A DNA stretch of 40,721 nucleotides from a virus, in IMG/VR virus record IMGVR_UViG_3300049846_001456, positions 1 through 40,721 of that record; one strand, 5' to 3'. The notes below the pieces were generated by a model. It was given only the letters and a program-made list of their open reading frames with translations, was not told the origin of the DNA and ran no database searches. Positions 6,509 to 13,709 of this stretch are shown here, piece after piece. Position 1 is the stretch's first letter; each line of letters opens with the position of its first letter. The position numbers and the translations under genes were made by a program.

Positions 6509-6733
6509 ATGGCTGAAGAAAAAAAGAAAGACAAAAAATGGATTCAGGGCATGGAGATGAAGGAGGGTGCCTTCACAGCTAAAGCTCGGCGTAAAGGTAT
6601 TACTTCTGCTCAGCTGCAGGAGAATGTTTTGTCTAATCCAGAAAAGTATGACGAAAAAACGGTAAAACAAGCACGGCTTCGCAAAACACTGGTAGGGTTA
6701 AAAAAGAAGAAAGACAACAAACCTGAAAGCTGA
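6509..6733 (+). CDS. Small basic phage protein
   Basis: A 74-residue, Lys-rich protein of the type often seen in phage genomes: WIQGMEMKEGAFTAKARRKG, then a helix, then KQARLRKTLVGLKKKK. The pattern (aromatic-IQ, MKxGAF, later KxARLxKTL) is familiar to me from small phage proteins of unknown role. It starts 2 nt after the preceding stop and overlaps the next gene in a TGATG junction, so the three genes are translationally linked. It may be a DNA- or capsid-associated protein. Confidence 0.7.
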   Translation: MAEEKKKDKKWIQGMEMKEGAFTAKARRKGITSAQLQENVLSNPEKYDEKTVKQARLRKTLVGLKKKKDNKPES

Positions 6734-7326
6734 TGGCCAAAGATTATCGCTTAGACCTTGGTCGTTATATCGACTACTCAAAAGATGTCTTTGCGCAGAA
6801 AAAACAACTTAATTTTGACGATCTCTTTTCGGCAAAAGCATCGACAGGCGCTGCGCCTTGGATGCCAAGTAGGTTTGAGACTTCAGACCTTCTGCGAAAA
6901 ATTCAAACGCGCAAGTTAAGGCTTAATCCCAGCCTTAACTTTGTTGGTGATCAACCGGAAGAATACGAAGTATTTGCAAATATTGGTCGGTTTACTCGTA
7001 GAGATAAATATGATTTCAATACTGGTCGACCGCTGACGCGCCTGCGTCCAGAAGAACAACCTGGCTACAACCCTATGTGGATGGATGCCTATAACTTAAG
7101 TCCAACACTTAGTCCTGATGATCGGGTTTCTAATCCAATGCCACGATTAACAAATCCGGATCCGAATGGTTATATCATGGCAGCTGCTGAAAATAGAGCC
7201 AAGAATGAACTGGAAGGTAACAAATCTGTTTCACAACTTATTTCTTCAAAACCAGAAGAAAAAACCACAGATGGTCCTTCTGAAAAATCAGATTATCGCT
7301 CTGCGCCAGAAGTAAAGTCTGCTTAA
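6733..7326 (+). CDS. Putative structural protein
   Basis: A 197-residue soluble protein. Tyr, Asp, Arg and Pro are common (LGRYIDYSKDVF, RFTRRDKYDFNTGRPLTRL), and the last 40 residues are polar and likely disordered. No family recognised. The start overlaps the preceding stop (TGATG). Placement in the row of presumed virion genes is the only functional clue. Confidence 0.7.
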   Translation: MAKDYRLDLGRYIDYSKDVFAQKKQLNFDDLFSAKASTGAAPWMPSRFETSDLLRKIQTRKLRLNPSLNFVGDQPEEYEVFANIGRFTRRDKYDFNTGRPLTRLRPEEQPGYNPMWMDAYNLSPTLSPDDRVSNPMPRLTNPDPNGYIMAAAENRAKNELEGNKSVSQLISSKPEEKTTDGPSEKSDYRSAPEVKSA

Positions 7327-7344
7327 GGTTTAATACCCACACTT

Positions 7345-7350
7345 TATAAT
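7345..7350 (+). promoter_or_regulatory. TANAAT box (TATAAT) before 7372 gene
   Basis: TTTATAATAA lies 21 nt before the GTG start of the next gene, in a 45-nt gap. Confidence 0.5.
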
Positions 7351-7371
7351 AAAAAGAGAACGAGTATATAA

Positions 7372-7911
7372 GTGGCATTCCAACGTCTTCTAAATTTTGT
7401 TGGCCGTAACTTGCCAAAAACTGCAGCAGAAGTTGCGCCTGGCACTTTATTGTCCGCAGGGTTTGGTCTTCTGGAAGGCCCGACCGCCGCCGTTGCGTAC
7501 GGCTTAGGCGATATTGCTGGCAGCGTCCCAGCAGTACTGGCGGCAAAAGCATTGGGTTCGCGCATCAAAAATCCAGTTCTTGGCATGAAGCCAGAAACCG
7601 TAAGGGGTGGTTTAGAAGCGGGAGCAAATATAGCGGGTTCACTTGGCGGTACTATGTTGACTGCCAATATGTTGTACGGAAACCAATACACACAAACACC
7701 ACAAGTTCAACAACAAATTGAACAACGAGCACTTGTCAATAATGCTCCGCTTCAAGCACAGCTTGTTTCCCCTGGCACTCAATTCCAAATGGCAGGGCTG
7801 CCAGATGCCAGTCAATTCGAGCAACTGCTTAATCAACGTGGCAACTGGACTCAGTATTTAAGCCCAGAAGATCAGGCTTTACTCTCTGGAGTCATCTCAC
7901 CCCGTCTGTAA
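7372..7911 (+). CDS. Glycine-zipper protein, possible ejection or membrane protein
   Basis: A 179-residue protein starting at GTG. Residues about 15-60 are a run of Ala/Gly/Leu-rich helices (APGTLLSAGFGLLEG, VAYGLGDIAGSVPAVLAAKALG). A second hydrophobic stretch at about 83-102 (ANIAGSLGGTMLTANMLYG) has GxxxG spacing. The C-terminal third is Gln-rich. Such proteins insert in membranes. In phages they include ejection proteins and some holins; no specific family is claimed. Confidence 0.7.
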   Translation: MAFQRLLNFVGRNLPKTAAEVAPGTLLSAGFGLLEGPTAAVAYGLGDIAGSVPAVLAAKALGSRIKNPVLGMKPETVRGGLEAGANIAGSLGGTMLTANMLYGNQYTQTPQVQQQIEQRALVNNAPLQAQLVSPGTQFQMAGLPDASQFEQLLNQRGNWTQYLSPEDQALLSGVISPRL

Positions 7912-7912
7912 T

Positions 7913-8875
7913 ATGTTCCAGCAATTTCTCAACAAACTTGCAACGGGTGCGCGTAAAAGTGCAGAAGCGACAAAACTTGCTTCTGAGTTTGATCCAAACT
8001 TACCTGCAGGCATTAAACAGGACGTTGAACGTAATCCAACAATTCTTAAAAGCATCCCAGGTTTGCGTGGGCGTTACCATGACGAGCTGCGTCGCTTGGG
8101 TGTATCTATTAAAGAAACACCCGTCGAGGCAATGGGTGCTTTTGGCACTCGTCTTTTGACCGATCTTACGAATGACGGTACGCGTGGTATTTATTGGCGT
8201 TATAACCACCCCCTCGCATGGTTGGAAGAAGGCGCTAAAGCTGCAATTGGTGAAAAGGCATATAAAGAACTTGGTCCTACTAAAACAGGTCTAATTGTTG
8301 GCGCTGGTGTTGCACTGCCCGCAACTGCGTTAACTGGCGCATATGACATCTTGAACCCAGGGGAGATGTTTCGACCTAAAGGTTTTGCTCAAGGATATGC
8401 AGAAGAAGGTTCAGAAGATCGCCGTCAAACTTCACAGCCTGTTCCTGAATTGTTTGAGCGTTTCTTCCTGGGGCGCACTGGCCGTCCGTTAAATTACGAA
8501 ACAGCCAAAGAAGATATTCCGTCTTTAACACCGGAACGTTACGGTAATTATTTGCGTAATTACTACCAAGACCATGGGTTCATGGGTCTCGTTAAAGCAA
8601 CACCTGAGAACTTGCAAGGTGTACCAGAAGCTCGAATCCTTGGTTATCCAGTTACTATTCCTTCTGTTACAACAGCGGCTGGCGGTATTGCAGGTGCAGC
8701 GGTAGCCATTCGTACTGCACCAACTGTTAAGAATGCATTCCGTCGCGGCCTTGCTGGAGCGGCACTGGGTTCTGGTGCTGGTGTTATTGCAGGTAATTTG
8801 GCTAACTCTGTATTAGCATCAAGAGCAACAGAACAAACCATGCCAACAACTGCTCAGTATGAAATGATGCAGTGA
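7913..8875 (+). CDS. Putative virion protein with glycine-zipper C-terminus
   Basis: A 320-residue protein beginning 1 nt after the previous stop. It has hydrophobic Ala/Gly segments at about residues 122-144 (GLIVGAGVALPATALTGAY) and 248-300 (TTAAGGIAGAAVAIRTAP, LAGAALGSGAGVIAGN). Between them lies a soluble region with many Arg, Tyr and Glu. Two or three membrane-spanning zippers are plausible. I do not recognise a family. Tight packing with the 7372 gene suggests a functional pair. Confidence 0.75.
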   Translation: MFQQFLNKLATGARKSAEATKLASEFDPNLPAGIKQDVERNPTILKSIPGLRGRYHDELRRLGVSIKETPVEAMGAFGTRLLTDLTNDGTRGIYWRYNHPLAWLEEGAKAAIGEKAYKELGPTKTGLIVGAGVALPATALTGAYDILNPGEMFRPKGFAQGYAEEGSEDRRQTSQPVPELFERFFLGRTGRPLNYETAKEDIPSLTPERYGNYLRNYYQDHGFMGLVKATPENLQGVPEARILGYPVTIPSVTTAAGGIAGAAVAIRTAPTVKNAFRRGLAGAALGSGAGVIAGNLANSVLASRATEQTMPTTAQYEMMQ

Positions 8876-8881
8876 TAGAAT
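8876..8881 (+). promoter_or_regulatory. TANAAT box (TAGAAT) before 8908 gene
   Basis: GATAGAAT lies 26 nt before the ATG at 8908, directly after the preceding stop codon. Confidence 0.4.
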
Positions 8882-8907
8882 CTATTTAATACCAGACTTC
8901 CATACAT

Positions 8908-9831
8908 ATGTTAATGCCGCAGTTTGGCAATATTCCAGGATTACCTACTGGCTCTAGGCCTTTTGCTCCGCCGCTGACGCCGCAACAATTAATGCAAGCT
9001 GGCATGGATCCTCGTGCCTATTATGGTGAACAAACGGCTGCTGCTGGTGCAACACCTGTAGGCGCCCCAAAGCCTCCGGAACCCGGTGCTGCACAACGCA
9101 TTCGGGAAGGTCTACAGGGAGCAGCGGGTATGGGTCAGCAGTTTCTTAATACATTCATGCAGGGTGCTGGTGCGCTGCCCGTTGGTCGTCTTGGTGCTGC
9201 TGCTGGGATGATCGCTCCGGTGATGGAAGCAGTTGGTGAAGCGCAAGCTGGTCGCCCTGTGGGCGCATTAGGTGCTATTGGTGGTGGCGCAGCAGGCGTT
9301 GGATTAGGTGCTGCTGCCGCTCGCATGCTTCCCGGTCCTTACGGCAAGATTGCCGGCGCCATTCTTCCTGCTGTTGGCGGCCTTCTTGGCGCTCCAACCG
9401 GTGCTTCTGCTGCTGAGTCTATTCGCCAGAAAGTAACAGGTGAGCCTACCAAGGGTAAAGAGGGTGAGTTTAGTACTCAAAAAGCAATTGCTGAGCAAGT
9501 AAATGAGCTTGGTATTACGCAATACCGTGATCAAATGGGTGTATATACCAGTGCCCTTAAAGATCTTTCCAAGCATTATTCCGATCAACAATATTACGAT
9601 CTGCAGCGCAATATGCCATTGATTGAGCGTATGAAGAATTCAGAGCTTGTTCGCCAGCAAGCTTTAAATGCTCATATGGCACAACAGCAGGCCATGCTTG
9701 GTACTCTCGCCACAGGTGGTGCTCTTGCTCAAGGTGCACAAGCTGAATCTGGTGCAACCCTACGTACAGCACTGACTTCTGCCCCATACGCAGGTTCTGT
9801 TCTGCAAGCCCCGCAAATTCGCTTTGGTTGA
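8908..9831 (+). CDS. Glycine-zipper virion protein
   Basis: A 307-residue protein. A Pro-rich N-terminal part (residues 1-65) leads to a very long Ala/Gly zipper region (about 80-175) with repeated GAxxG and AAAxG patterns, including VGALGAIGGGAAGVGLGAAA and ILPAVGGLLGAPTGAS. The C-terminal part is a soluble, Gln-rich helix (QQYYDLQRNMPLIERMKN, QQAMLGTL). Candidate membrane-perforating or internal virion protein. No clear Shine-Dalgarno precedes the ATG. Confidence 0.75.
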   Translation: MLMPQFGNIPGLPTGSRPFAPPLTPQQLMQAGMDPRAYYGEQTAAAGATPVGAPKPPEPGAAQRIREGLQGAAGMGQQFLNTFMQGAGALPVGRLGAAAGMIAPVMEAVGEAQAGRPVGALGAIGGGAAGVGLGAAAARMLPGPYGKIAGAILPAVGGLLGAPTGASAAESIRQKVTGEPTKGKEGEFSTQKAIAEQVNELGITQYRDQMGVYTSALKDLSKHYSDQQYYDLQRNMPLIERMKNSELVRQQALNAHMAQQQAMLGTLATGGALAQGAQAESGATLRTALTSAPYAGSVLQAPQIRFG

Positions 9832-9833
9832 TC

Positions 9834-10379
9834 ATGGCAACAAGAAACTTTTTTGATTCGCCAAATGCGCTGAAGTGGGTTAGCTATTACGGCAACCAAG
9901 CTCCAGGAGCTGGTGTACAACCCACAATGGCTGACTTTGCTCCCCCTGGGACCATCCAGCAAGGTACGCCGATTGCCCCGGCTCCAGGCGGCATGCAGAC
10001 ACCTCCCATCGCTGGTCAAACCCAAGCTGGTAATGTTTATCAACGGGTGATGTCTCAACTCCCACCAGAGTTGTTTGGTGACGACAAAGATCCCATGGCC
10101 AAATACATGCGGTGGTCTGTTTTCCGCGATATGTACGAAAATGATCCTGAGATCATTAAACAGCGCGGTGAAATTTATGGCAATATTATGAACGAGATGG
10201 CCGATAAGGCAAATGCCCGCGCTATGCAGGGCCATCTTTTTGCTGGTCTTCTTAATCTTCCCAAACAATTCTCCGCTGCTGCAGAGCGACGCATGGAGTA
10301 CCTTCCGTATCAAATGCAAGCTGCTCAGCCGCCCCAAGTCTCCCGCTTTGTGACACGGCAATACGCAACGGCTGTTTAA
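9834..10379 (+). CDS. Putative structural protein
   Basis: A 181-residue protein (MATRNFFDSPNALKW...). A TTG at 9828 would add two codons and overlap the previous stop; the ATG at 9834 is preferred. It is Pro/Gln/Ala-rich at the N-terminus, followed by a helical region with many Met and acidic residues (YMRWSVFRDMYENDPEIIKQ, NIMNEMADKANARAM). No family recognised. Probably a virion component by context. Confidence 0.7.
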   Translation: MATRNFFDSPNALKWVSYYGNQAPGAGVQPTMADFAPPGTIQQGTPIAPAPGGMQTPPIAGQTQAGNVYQRVMSQLPPELFGDDKDPMAKYMRWSVFRDMYENDPEIIKQRGEIYGNIMNEMADKANARAMQGHLFAGLLNLPKQFSAAAERRMEYLPYQMQAAQPPQVSRFVTRQYATAV

Positions 10380-10390
10380 TACTTGTTGGT

Positions 10391-10396
10391 TACAAT
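10391..10396 (+). promoter_or_regulatory. TANAAT box (TACAAT) before 10418 gene
   Basis: GTTACAATAG lies 21 nt before the ATG; the leader has no Shine-Dalgarno. Confidence 0.45.
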
Positions 10397-10417
10397 AGTA
10401 AATAATACTTTTAACAC

Positions 10418-10831
10418 ATGAACTATACAGGTACTGCTTTTGGTTCCGGTCTAAACCTGGCACCAGGTGCCTTTAATATGGCTTCCAGTGGCTTTAGCGG
10501 CGGGGGCGGTCTTGGCGGCCTCCTGGGATCCTTGAATCCCATGCAGATGGCTGGTATGCTTGGCGTTGGCAACTTTGGTGCCAGTATGATGGGACAAGAA
10601 GCAGCAGGCGCTTCTGGTCAAGCAGCACTTGATACGATGGCTACGCTGCGTGATATTGATTTCGGTGGAGATCTTTTTGCAACAAATAAAGATATTTTTG
10701 AACAAAGAGACATGCCCCGTTTCTTTGATCAGTATCGCGCCAATAATCCGTTCTATCGTCAAAATCAAGCACGTGCCGCACTTCCAGAACTTGCTGGCCG
10801 CTACGGACGCTTTGGTGCTTTTGTCTCTTAA
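10418..10831 (+). CDS. Gly-rich putative virion protein
   Basis: A 137-residue protein. Residues 1-60 are dominated by Gly, Ala, Met and Ser (SSGFSGGGGLGGLLGSL, QMAGMLGVGNFGASMMG), a glycine-zipper pattern. The rest is polar and Arg/Phe-rich (RDMPRFFDQYRANNPFYR). It resembles the neighbouring 10872 gene in composition. No family recognised. Confidence 0.7.
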   Translation: MNYTGTAFGSGLNLAPGAFNMASSGFSGGGGLGGLLGSLNPMQMAGMLGVGNFGASMMGQEAAGASGQAALDTMATLRDIDFGGDLFATNKDIFEQRDMPRFFDQYRANNPFYRQNQARAALPELAGRYGRFGAFVS

Positions 10832-10843
10832 GTCCTGTTCGTT

Positions 10844-10849
10844 TAAAAT
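10844..10849 (+). promoter_or_regulatory. TANAAT box (TAAAAT) before 10872 gene
   Basis: GTTTAAAATG lies 22 nt before the ATG. The same ten bases without the last one recur at 28181-28189 before the fibre gene. Confidence 0.5.
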
Positions 10850-10871
10850 GTAAATACTGTAAGTATTAGAT

Positions 10872-11579
10872 ATGTCTTTTAGTCTTGGTGGGTTACTTGG
10901 GGGCATTGGCTCTGGTGCTGCCACTGGTTCAACATTCGGTCCTATCGGCACGGCAATCGGTGGCATTGCCGGTGGCTTGTTTGGCGGCTTTGGTGGCGGC
11001 GCTGCTATTCAACCTCCTGTTTATCAGCCAACACCACTGCAGGAAGATTTAATCAAATATGGCGAAAGACAAGTACGTGCGACTAAAGCCACCAAAAATC
11101 GCATTTTATCTGAAGCGCAGATGTATCAGCGTGCCGGCAACCCCGGTGCTGCAGAAAATCTTTTACAGCAATATATTAATCGGTATGTAAATAATAAAAA
11201 GTTTGAAAAAGAGTTAACAAAAAGCTATCAAGTAGATCCTGACTATTCTCAAACTGGCTATTGGCGTGCAGCGGATGAGTTGTATAAACAGCAGAATTTA
11301 AGCTTTAGCCCTGAAGATTTTGGTGCTTTTGTTGATCGTGCAAAAAGCTTAAATATCCGCAGCCCCCAAGCTTTTGGCGACATGCTCAAACAACAGATGG
11401 TTGCTCGCGGTCAGGTCATGACGCCGCAACAAGAACAACTCAGCATGATGTTTGGTGATCCTTATCGCGACGAAACGGGGCGTTATACCAATTATTATCG
11501 AACACCAGACTTCGCTGGCATGCTGGCAAAATATGGACCCAATACCGGAACTGCTACAGTTTCAACCAACCGCGCTTAA
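10872..11579 (+). CDS. Glycine-zipper putative virion protein
   Basis: A 235-residue protein. The first 48 residues are almost entirely Gly, Ala, Ser, Ile and Phe (LGGLLGGIGSGAATGS, AIGGIAGGLFGGFGGGAA), a textbook glycine zipper. The remainder is a soluble, Gln/Tyr/Arg-rich helical domain (LLQQYINRYVNNKKFEKEL). This plan, an N-terminal membrane zipper plus a helical body, fits an internal or tail-tip protein that enters the host membrane. No homologue is named. Confidence 0.75.
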   Translation: MSFSLGGLLGGIGSGAATGSTFGPIGTAIGGIAGGLFGGFGGGAAIQPPVYQPTPLQEDLIKYGERQVRATKATKNRILSEAQMYQRAGNPGAAENLLQQYINRYVNNKKFEKELTKSYQVDPDYSQTGYWRAADELYKQQNLSFSPEDFGAFVDRAKSLNIRSPQAFGDMLKQQMVARGQVMTPQQEQLSMMFGDPYRDETGRYTNYYRTPDFAGMLAKYGPNTGTATVSTNRA

Positions 11580-11602
11580 ACTAAAAGAAAACAATAAATA
11601 CA

Positions 11603-12331
11603 ATGCCAAGAAGAAACCGATCATCTAACATAACCCCCATCTCTTTGGGACCAACAACATATTCTTCTGGTTTTGTTGGCCCTTTGCCGAGAAGTTCTGT
11701 AAGTCCTACTTATTCAGGCGGTGGGTTTGTTCCTTCTGGCACAGTAGTCCCATCTGGTTATGGCACTTACTGGGAAAATATTTATGGAGGTGAACTTGCT
11801 CTTGGCAAACAGCGTGGTGATTACGATGTACAGCTGGCACAGATCAGCTATAGCGGTCTTGTCAACTCAACAACTATTCGTGCGGAAGCCGATAAAGAAA
11901 TCCAGCGTTCCCGCGCAGATACAGATCGTTACGTAGCAGATATTGGTCTTCAGGGTACTCGTTTACAAACAGAAGCCCAGCGCTATGCAGCAGAGCTTGG
12001 TCTTCGTGGCACCGAAGTTCAAGCTGGTGCTCAACGTTATTTAGGTGAGCTTGGTCTGGAGGGCACCAAGTACAGTGCGGATAAAGAAGCTGAATGGCGT
12101 AGAGCTGTTGCTGGGCTTGAGATTGAGGGGCGTTTACAACTGCAACCAATCATTAACGCAGGCTTAGCTCGTGTCGCAGAAATTGAAGGCGACGCAGCAC
12201 GCGATGTTGCGGAAACCACAGGGCGGTACGGCCTGGAATCGACAAAAACACGTGCTGAAGCGGATAAATCACTTGGTAAAATTCAGCTTGCTGGCAACAT
12301 GTACAATCTTATTAACGCAGCTTTTGGTTGA
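11603..12331 (+). CDS. Putative virion protein with helical repeats
   Basis: A 242-residue protein. Residues 1-65 are Ser/Gly/Pro/Tyr-rich and probably disordered. From about residue 95 to 165 there are three or four degenerate repeats of about 17 residues built on the pattern R-Y-x-A-(D/E)-(I/L)-G-L-x-G-T (RYVADIGLQGT, RYAAELGLRGT, RYLGELGLEGT), likely a continuous amphipathic helix. The repeats end before a basic C-terminus. No Shine-Dalgarno; an A-rich leader precedes the ATG. A virion rod or tape-like role is possible. Confidence 0.75.
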   Translation: MPRRNRSSNITPISLGPTTYSSGFVGPLPRSSVSPTYSGGGFVPSGTVVPSGYGTYWENIYGGELALGKQRGDYDVQLAQISYSGLVNSTTIRAEADKEIQRSRADTDRYVADIGLQGTRLQTEAQRYAAELGLRGTEVQAGAQRYLGELGLEGTKYSADKEAEWRRAVAGLEIEGRLQLQPIINAGLARVAEIEGDAARDVAETTGRYGLESTKTRAEADKSLGKIQLAGNMYNLINAAFG

Positions 12332-12338
12332 TATACTA

Positions 12339-12344
12339 TAAAAT
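12339..12344 (+). promoter_or_regulatory. TANAAT box (TAAAAT) before 12368 gene
   Basis: ACTATAAAATAT lies 23 nt before the ATG at 12368. Confidence 0.45.
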
Positions 12345-12367
12345 ATAAACAGAACAACTGATTGATC

Positions 12368-12547
12368 ATGACAAGCTCTGTTCCCACTGGCCAGACTGAA
12401 GCCGACGATTATTTCAACATTGATCGTTTTCAGCAGCTGCTTGACAAGCTGGAAGCCTCCAAAGGTCGCCAACAGCGTCAAAAATCTGTTGAAGGCCGTC
12501 GCGACGTGTTTGCCCAAGGCCTGGCAAGCATGATGAGCAACTTCTGA
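12368..12547 (+). CDS. Small protein, paralogue of the next gene
   Basis: A 59-residue protein. A TTG at 12362 is possible, but the ATG at 12368 makes the N-terminus MTSSVPTGQ match the neighbouring protein (MTSSVPAGQ), so it is preferred. The shared N-terminal pattern continues as DD-aromatic-F-x-hydrophobic-D. The rest is a basic, Gln/Arg-rich helix. The conserved N-terminus with a divergent body suggests a targeting or docking peptide. Confidence 0.65.
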   Translation: MTSSVPTGQTEADDYFNIDRFQQLLDKLEASKGRQQRQKSVEGRRDVFAQGLASMMSNF

Positions 12548-12567
12548 TAAACAAATAATTAACTACA

Positions 12568-12816
12568 ATGACATCCAGCGTTCCCGCAGGTCAGTCGGAC
12601 TTAGACGACTGGTTTGATTTAGATAAATATAAGCAAGCTGCTGAAGTAGCTTATAGTTTCTCTAAGAAAAAAATGGAGACCGCTGGTGAACAAGAACGTG
12701 AAACCATTGGCAAAGGCGCAGAAGAACAGCGCACCTCCGCTGAACAAGGCCAGCAGTTCAGGCAATCGGACGAAGCAAGGGACTACAACCAGGCCCAACG
12801 AGCTTATCGATATTGA
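12568..12816 (+). CDS. Small protein sharing an N-terminal motif with previous gene
   Basis: An 82-residue, highly charged helical protein. Its first 20 residues match the 12368 protein (MTSSVPAGQ, DDWFDLDKYKQ). The rest is Glu/Gln/Arg-rich coiled-coil-like sequence. From 12686 a second gene begins in the +1 frame and runs through its last 131 nt, so its C-terminus is overprinted. Confidence 0.65.
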   Translation: MTSSVPAGQSDLDDWFDLDKYKQAAEVAYSFSKKKMETAGEQERETIGKGAEEQRTSAEQGQQFRQSDEARDYNQAQRAYRY

Positions 12817-13306
12817 GTTATTTGATCAATGGGTCGATAACTTAACGTGTTCTGAACAAGAAGCCTTTACCGCCTTTGCCGCTAGTAATTACTCTGTAAT
12901 TGAAAGCTTCCTTTATGCTCGTTTCCTTGGGTATAACGGAAGCATTGTTTGTTGCGAAGCGTGGGTAAACGATCGGTATCCAAAACCGGATCACCGTAAG
13001 ACCTTGCTTTACGAAATCTCTGAAATGCAAGAAGACATCCGCAAGCTTCGTGGCGATGTGGATGACGGTCTGGTAAAACGTGATGCCGGTGTCGCCCGCA
13101 TTGCTTCTATGCAAAAAGAACTACGTGGCACAATTGCTCAGATTGAGCAGTTTGTTAACAACAGAGATCGCAAAGGTTTGTTAATGGCTGGCGCTGATCG
13201 CGCCATTCGAGAGTTGCTTTCTGTCTTCAAGGATGATCCAATTGAAATTCCTTTGGAAGAAGCTTCAATGAGCGTATGGGCTAAAATACAATTTGATGAA
13301 GGTTAA
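12686..13306 (+). CDS. Possible terminase small subunit
   Basis: A 206-residue protein if translation starts at the GTG at 12686 (GGAG is 7 nt upstream). GTG at 12698 and TTG at 12707 are alternatives; there is no start codon after the overlap with the previous gene. The N-terminal 35 residues are basic and polar. Residues about 40-90 look like a helical DNA-binding region (FDQWVDNLTCSEQEAFTAF, RFLGYNGSIVCCEAWVNDRY). A heptad-like helix (YEISEMQEDIRKLRGD, ASMQKELRGTIAQIEQF) follows. Size, order and position just upstream of terminase large fit TerS, but no diagnostic motif was found. Confidence 0.55.
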   Translation: MNKNVKPLAKAQKNSAPPLNKASSSGNRTKQGTTTRPNELIDIELFDQWVDNLTCSEQEAFTAFAASNYSVIESFLYARFLGYNGSIVCCEAWVNDRYPKPDHRKTLLYEISEMQEDIRKLRGDVDDGLVKRDAGVARIASMQKELRGTIAQIEQFVNNRDRKGLLMAGADRAIRELLSVFKDDPIEIPLEEASMSVWAKIQFDEG

Positions 13307-13320
13307 CTTAAAGTAGATAA

Positions 13321-13635
13321 ATGGATCCCAGTACCCCATCACCAGCGACTTCTGATGCCCGTCTTGCAGGCGGGCTGATGTCTGTCGTTTTACAACTACA
13401 GAAGAATCGCTTTGGTGGGGTTCGTGAACTCCAGGGCTCCCCAATTGGCGGAGAAACAAAAGGATCTGCTGTTTTAAATGCTTTAAGTAAAAACAAACAA
13501 CAAAATGACCAAGAACAAAATGCCGCCCCAGCTCCTGGAGCACTTCAAGAAAAAGGAAGCCAAGAACAAGGACGGCAGCGAGATGTCGGACAACGAGAAG
13601 CGCAAGGCCGCTTTGGACAAGGCCCGCAAGTATAA
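13321..13635 (+). CDS. Small protein overlapped by the next gene
   Basis: A 104-residue protein. The N-terminal 60 residues look like a normal protein (DARLAGGLMSVVLQLQKNRF). The C-terminal 43 residues are Gln/Gly/Ala/Arg-rich and are encoded by the same DNA as the first 43 codons of the 13505-13675 gene in the +1 frame. The C-terminal part may be a by-product of that overlap. Function unknown. Confidence 0.55.
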   Translation: MDPSTPSPATSDARLAGGLMSVVLQLQKNRFGGVRELQGSPIGGETKGSAVLNALSKNKQQNDQEQNAAPAPGALQEKGSQEQGRQRDVGQREAQGRFGQGPQV

Positions 13636-13675
13636 AAGTCAAAAAGGCAAAGAAGACAAAGAAACCGAAAAGTAA
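13505..13675 (+). CDS. Small basic phage protein (MPPQLLEHF type)
   Basis: A 56-residue, Lys-rich protein starting at ATG 13505: MTKNKMPPQLLEHFKKKEAK, ending KETEK before TAA. Small phage proteins with the pattern MP-x-x-LLE-x-FKxK near the head genes are common in my experience of phage genomes, though their role is unclear. Codon use here (many AAG, GCC, CGC) looks more natural than the competing frame. It sits just before the terminase and overlaps the previous gene by 131 nt in the +1 frame. Confidence 0.7.
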   Translation: MTKNKMPPQLLEHFKKKEAKNKDGSEMSDNEKRKAALDKARKYKSQKGKEDKETEK

Positions 13676-13678
13676 GTT

Positions 13679-13703
13679 AGTATTCAGTAATATTCTGAAT
13701 ACT
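13679..13703 (+). promoter_or_regulatory. Perfect 9-bp hairpin before terminase start
   Basis: AGTATTCAG-TAATATT-CTGAATACT forms a perfect 9-bp stem with a 7-nt loop, ending 6 nt before the GTG of the terminase gene. There is no T-run, so it is not an obvious terminator. It may control terminase translation or protect the message end. Confidence 0.7.
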
Positions 13704-13709
13704 TAAGCT

